Origin: DRYM01 sp964526225
GTDB lineage: Archaea > Thermoproteota > Thermoprotei_A > EX4484-217-1
DNA: 64,000 nt
Assembly: GCA_964526225.1 (NCBI GenBank)
Contig: CAZGLL010000004.1
Location: forward strand, 6,257-70,256
Direction: 5' to 3'
Positions 61,176-64,000 of the stretch are shown here, one piece after another. The notes under the pieces are model-generated. The model had not been told where the DNA came from. It saw only the letters and a program-made list of their open reading frames with translations, and made no database searches. The position numbers were made by a program, and so were the translations under genes. Numbering within the stretch: position 1 is the first letter of the stretch; every line of letters begins with the position of its first letter.

Positions 61176-61745
61176 CTAACTCTTCAGCAAAGTTACAAAT
61201 ACCTCTTGAACCCTATTATAAACAGTGTGGTTCTGTCATCATAAACCTTAATGAAGAGAATATATTTACATAAAGTCCTAAAGTTTTAAGGTTACTCTTA
61301 AAAATGGTGCCGTTATGGAATGTTGCAACTCTTCCAGAAACCTTCCTATTATTGACAACTATGACGTTTATGTTTTCTAACCATGGGCTTAAACCTAACT
61401 GCTTAAGTGCATTGAGTACTTCCTTAATTAAGTACTCGTATATTTCCTTTACAGTATCTATCTTCCTTTTAATTACAATGGCGTAATTTATTATTTCCGA
61501 GGTCATGATATACTGCTCCACCGTCTGTAAACCTCCTAACTACTGAATTTCCTAGCGAACTTCTCACTAACTTCCTCATCAACAATCTGAAAATACCCTA
61601 TAACTACAGCGTTACTTCTGCGCCAAATTCTTAACGTAGGATCACCACCGATTTTATCATAAATGCTATAGAAGGCTTCTTTAAATGCAAGATTGTAGTA
61701 ATAATTCCTAGGCGTTTCAAAGAGTAATACACGAAGCTTATTCAT
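61176..61745 (-). pseudogene. lplA: Lipoate-protein ligase, frameshifted remnant
   Basis: The N-part (from 61745) reads NKLRVLLFETPRNYYYNLAFKEA...PTLRIWRRSNAVVIGYFQ..., the start of a lipoate ligase. The second frame then continues VVRRFTDGGAVYHDLGN near 61550-61505, and the third reads NYAIVIKRK...VKEIYEYLI...NRKVSGRVATFHNGT from 61495. A further frame, ending in NRVQEVFVTLLKS at 61176, completes it. At least two, perhaps three, shifts are needed. This would leave the gcvH product without this ligase. Confidence 0.8.
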
Positions 61746-61920
61746 AACTGGTCATCACATGACTCTTTACATGAACAGTAAATGGCCTTAATTTTATCAA
61801 GATTTTATTAATTATTGTAGATATCGAAAGTTATCATTTAAAACATTTATTTACAATATACGTAATGAAGTTTTAACAGGCTCTAATGATCATCGCATTC
61901 TCACATAAACTTCTCAAAAG

Positions 61921-62652
61921 CTACGGTATATTCTTTCTTATAACCAGCGATGATAAATATAGAAACATTACTCCAAGAATAACTGTAACTGTAAATGATA
62001 TGTGAGGAGGAACTATATCGTAGGTGCCACTATATGAGTATCTTATAGCCTCGGTAATGTATGTTAGGGGTAGAAGGAAGGAAATAACTTTAAGGACGAG
62101 AGGAAACGTGCTAACAGGTATTATTACATCAGATAGGAACATCATAGGAAACCTAACTATGTTAAATATGGTCATTGTTTGAGATGGATCCTTAATTAGG
62201 AATGATAGTAGGACACCAAAGGTTGAAGAAGTAAATGTAGCAAGTAATATACATAATGCTAATAATAAGGGATGAATATGAGGCGCAGAAACAAATATTT
62301 CAGCAAGAATTAAGACGGGAACTGAAGCAATAATTCCAAGAACAAAGCTGCTTAAAGACTTACCTAAAGCTATACATACGTAGCTCACTGGAAACAGAAG
62401 AAGCCTTTCGAAGGAATCTATTCTTCTCTCAAACACTATAGCCATAGCCGACATCGAAGTTGAACCGAAAAATAATGCCAAAGATATCATTCCGGGAGCT
62501 AACCATGTTGTCAATCCCCCTCTCCTAATCATGAACGCTAAGGAAAAGACAAAGGGGAACATTAAACCCCAACTTATAGTTCCAGGTTTCATATAGTATT
62601 CTTTAAGATCCTTCTTAGCTATGTAAAATGCCTTCTTAACATCGTCGAACAT
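61921..62652 (-). CDS. ABC-2 type permease
   Basis: The 243-residue protein has six hydrophobic segments, FVFSLAFMIRRGGLTTW near 33 and LPLTYITEAIRYSYSG near 194-209, typical of ABC-2 permeases of DrrB/NodJ kind. Its start overlaps the ATPase stop by one base. Export of a small molecule or lipid is likely, but the substrate cannot be read. Confidence 0.85.
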   Translation of the reverse strand: MFDDVKKAFYIAKKDLKEYYMKPGTISWGLMFPFVFSLAFMIRRGGLTTWLAPGMISLALFFGSTSMSAMAIVFERRIDSFERLLLFPVSYVCIALGKSLSSFVLGIIASVPVLILAEIFVSAPHIHPLLLALCILLATFTSSTFGVLLSFLIKDPSQTMTIFNIVRFPMMFLSDVIIPVSTFPLVLKVISFLLPLTYITEAIRYSYSGTYDIVPPHISFTVTVILGVMFLYLSSLVIRKNIP

Positions 62653-63623
62653 TAGGAATCACCTACAATTTTTATGAAGAGCTCTTCAGCATCTATTCCC
62701 CTTACATTTAACAAGTATATGTCAAGGCCCTTAGATCTGGCAAGCTTAGCTATTTCCTTAAGAACCCTCACGGTATCATAAGTGACTATCTTAAGCAGTT
62801 CATGCTTCCTTTCAACCTTAATAACCCCATGTAAGCTACTAACCTCCTCAACTCTAGGATTATTGGGATGGAAAACGATCTCAATAATTCCTTTAGCGCT
62901 AAAAGCCTCCCTAAGCTCCCACGGTCTTCCCAATGCGACTATTCTACCCTTATTGATTATTGCTATTCTATCGCATACTTCAAAAGCTTCACGAACATTA
63001 TGTGTTGTTAGAAATATCGTCACTCCCTTCTCTTTTAATCCTAATATTCTGTTCCATAACATTCTCTTACTAAAAACATCAAGTCCTGCAGTTGGTTCAT
63101 CCATAAAAAGAATTTTTGGATTATGGATTAATGCTGCAGCTATAGTTAGCCTTCTCTTAAGCCCTTTGGATAGATTCTTAAACTTAACATTTCTCTTACC
63201 CCATAACCCAAATAACTTAAGCAGCTTTATGGCGCGGCTAAGTCTTTCCTCTCGAGGAACACTGAACATTTCCCCGCAGAACAGTAAATTATCTAGGCAT
63301 GTAAGGTCCCAGTAAAGGTTTGAGCTCTCGGGAACAACACCTATAATTCTCTTAACATTCTTATGATTTCGAGCAACATCGTAACCATATATTTTAGCCT
63401 TGCCACTAGTGATTTTGGTTAAACCACAGAGCATCCTAACAGTAGATGTTTTCCCAGCACCATTCGGTCCAAGGAAGCCGAAAATTTCGCCTCGCCTAAC
63501 GCAAAAGTTTATTCCCTTAACAGCCACTAGATCACCATATTTTTTAGTGAGCTCCTCGACAACTATTACGCATTCATCATGGTTCTCTAAAACATCATCA
63601 CCTCTAAAGTATAGATTTAGCAT
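62652..63623 (-). CDS. ABC transporter ATP-binding protein, DrrA type
   Basis: The 323-residue ATPase has Walker A GPNGAGKT near 53-60, signature LSKGLKRRLTIAAAL near 149-163, Walker B ILFMDEPTAGLDVFSK near 170-185 and the His switch TTHNVREAFEVCD near 203. A C-terminal 80-residue domain is typical of the DrrA class. It forms a two-gene export system with the permease at 61921-62652. Confidence 0.93.
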   Translation of the reverse strand: MLNLYFRGDDVLENHDECVIVVEELTKKYGDLVAVKGINFCVRRGEIFGFLGPNGAGKTSTVRMLCGLTKITSGKAKIYGYDVARNHKNVKRIIGVVPESSNLYWDLTCLDNLLFCGEMFSVPREERLSRAIKLLKLFGLWGKRNVKFKNLSKGLKRRLTIAAALIHNPKILFMDEPTAGLDVFSKRMLWNRILGLKEKGVTIFLTTHNVREAFEVCDRIAIINKGRIVALGRPWELREAFSAKGIIEIVFHPNNPRVEEVSSLHGVIKVERKHELLKIVTYDTVRVLKEIAKLARSKGLDIYLLNVRGIDAEELFIKIVGDS

Positions 63624-63749
63624 GCCCTTTAAATCTTTATCTTAATGCCCCACTATTATCGAATAAGATATGTCGCATATAGTATTAAAGAGAATGTCTT
63701 AGGCAAAAACACCACATGCTTTATAGCCCTTATATATACTTTTATGAAA

Positions 63750-64000
63750 TCACCATAGCTTCAGTATGCCTAAAATCACGCCTGCTAATGCCGACATCGC
63801 TAAAGCTATTATCGGATGTATTTTAAACACATAGACGGATGTTATTACGAAAACCATTATTGCTACTACAGCTAACGTTTGTGGAGGTTTGGACAATGTC
63901 GTAAATGTTTCTTTAGCTGTTGATATGAGTGCTAATGTTATGAGCCCTATTACTGCTGCTTTTAATCCGTTAAGTAATGCTTGTACTAGCCTATTTGTAA
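63750..64000 (-). CDS. Chromate transporter (ChrA)-like protein, C-terminal part
   Basis: The frame is open to the right edge; its visible 82 codons end at 63750. The product (LNGLKAAVIGLITLALISTAKETF..., then three hydrophobic segments to GVILGILKLW) looks like the end of a ChrA-family half. Length and other parts are not visible, so this rests on a short sequence. Confidence 0.55.
   Translation of the reverse strand, partial: TNRLVQALLNGLKAAVIGLITLALISTAKETFTTLSKPPQTLAVVAIMVFVITSVYVFKIHPIIALAMSALAGVILGILKLW

Noticed and set aside
1..64000. CRISPR array, insertion sequence with terminal repeats, prophage
   Set aside because: No repeat-spacer pattern, transposase or phage structural gene is seen; the endonuclease remnant at 35034-35851 is the only mobile-type sequence.

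Overview
This window is archaeal chromosome. The evidence is archaeal-type pterin genes (GTP cyclohydrolase MptA, pterin pyrophosphokinase MptE, beta-RFAP synthase), mannosyl-3-phosphoglycerate synthase, a standalone TrpB2, TATA boxes about 27 bases before many transcription starts, and a tRNA gene with bulge-helix-bulge splice sites. The AT-rich coding DNA with GC-rich RNA genes, the mannosylglycerate gene and the SerK-like kinase suggest a thermophile, probably of the Thermoproteota (TACK) side. The phylum is an inference; no marker here settles it.

Layout. 1-3436: glycine cleavage system as two divergent units (gcvPA-gcvPB leftward, gcvT-gcvH rightward). 4678-10340: C1-carrier pterin cluster, with a CofE-like ligase, queD and mptA running right to meet mptE, a dihydropteroate-synthase-like gene and mptG running left. 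10421-17640: TrkH, DUF763, DUF447, a CitG-like protein, DUF711, a class III aminotransferase and a SerK-like serine kinase. 17977-24807: thiW with a P-loop partner, an ABC export system with a large extracellular protein, and a DNA glycosylase with two Cys4 motifs. 24799-34845: radical SAM, M23-like and HAD proteins, a transglutaminase/DUF58/MoxR group, a flavoprotein, TatD and TrpB2.

34918-35952 is the most unusual part. A tRNA-Gln(CUG) is in two halves on the minus strand, 959 bases apart. The halves carry a 17-base complementary pair and a well-formed bulge-helix-bulge. The 3' half has its own TATA box and the 5' half is followed by a T-rich tract, so a split, trans-spliced tRNA fits better than one giant intron. 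Between the halves, on the opposite strand, is a two-motif LAGLIDADG endonuclease gene broken by a GC-rich structured insert. A second GC-rich structured RNA candidate lies at 38334-38470.

39854-51640: a group 4 [NiFe]-hydrogenase operon that includes an HdrB-like (CCG-domain) gene and only the C-terminal half of an antiporter-type subunit, followed by hypD, hypE, hypC and hypF. HypA, HypB and a maturation protease are not seen. 51692-64000: two unknown proteins, AmrS, a LysX/ArgX-like ligase with argF (arginine/lysine synthesis on a carrier protein), small membrane proteins, an M28-like peptidase, a decayed lipoate ligase gene, an ABC-2 exporter and the end of a chromate-transporter-like gene.

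Taken together, the genes describe an anaerobic, H2-cycling archaeon with a methanopterin-like or modified folate C1 carrier fed by glycine cleavage. Lipoylation of its GcvH must come from outside the window, because the ligase gene here is broken.
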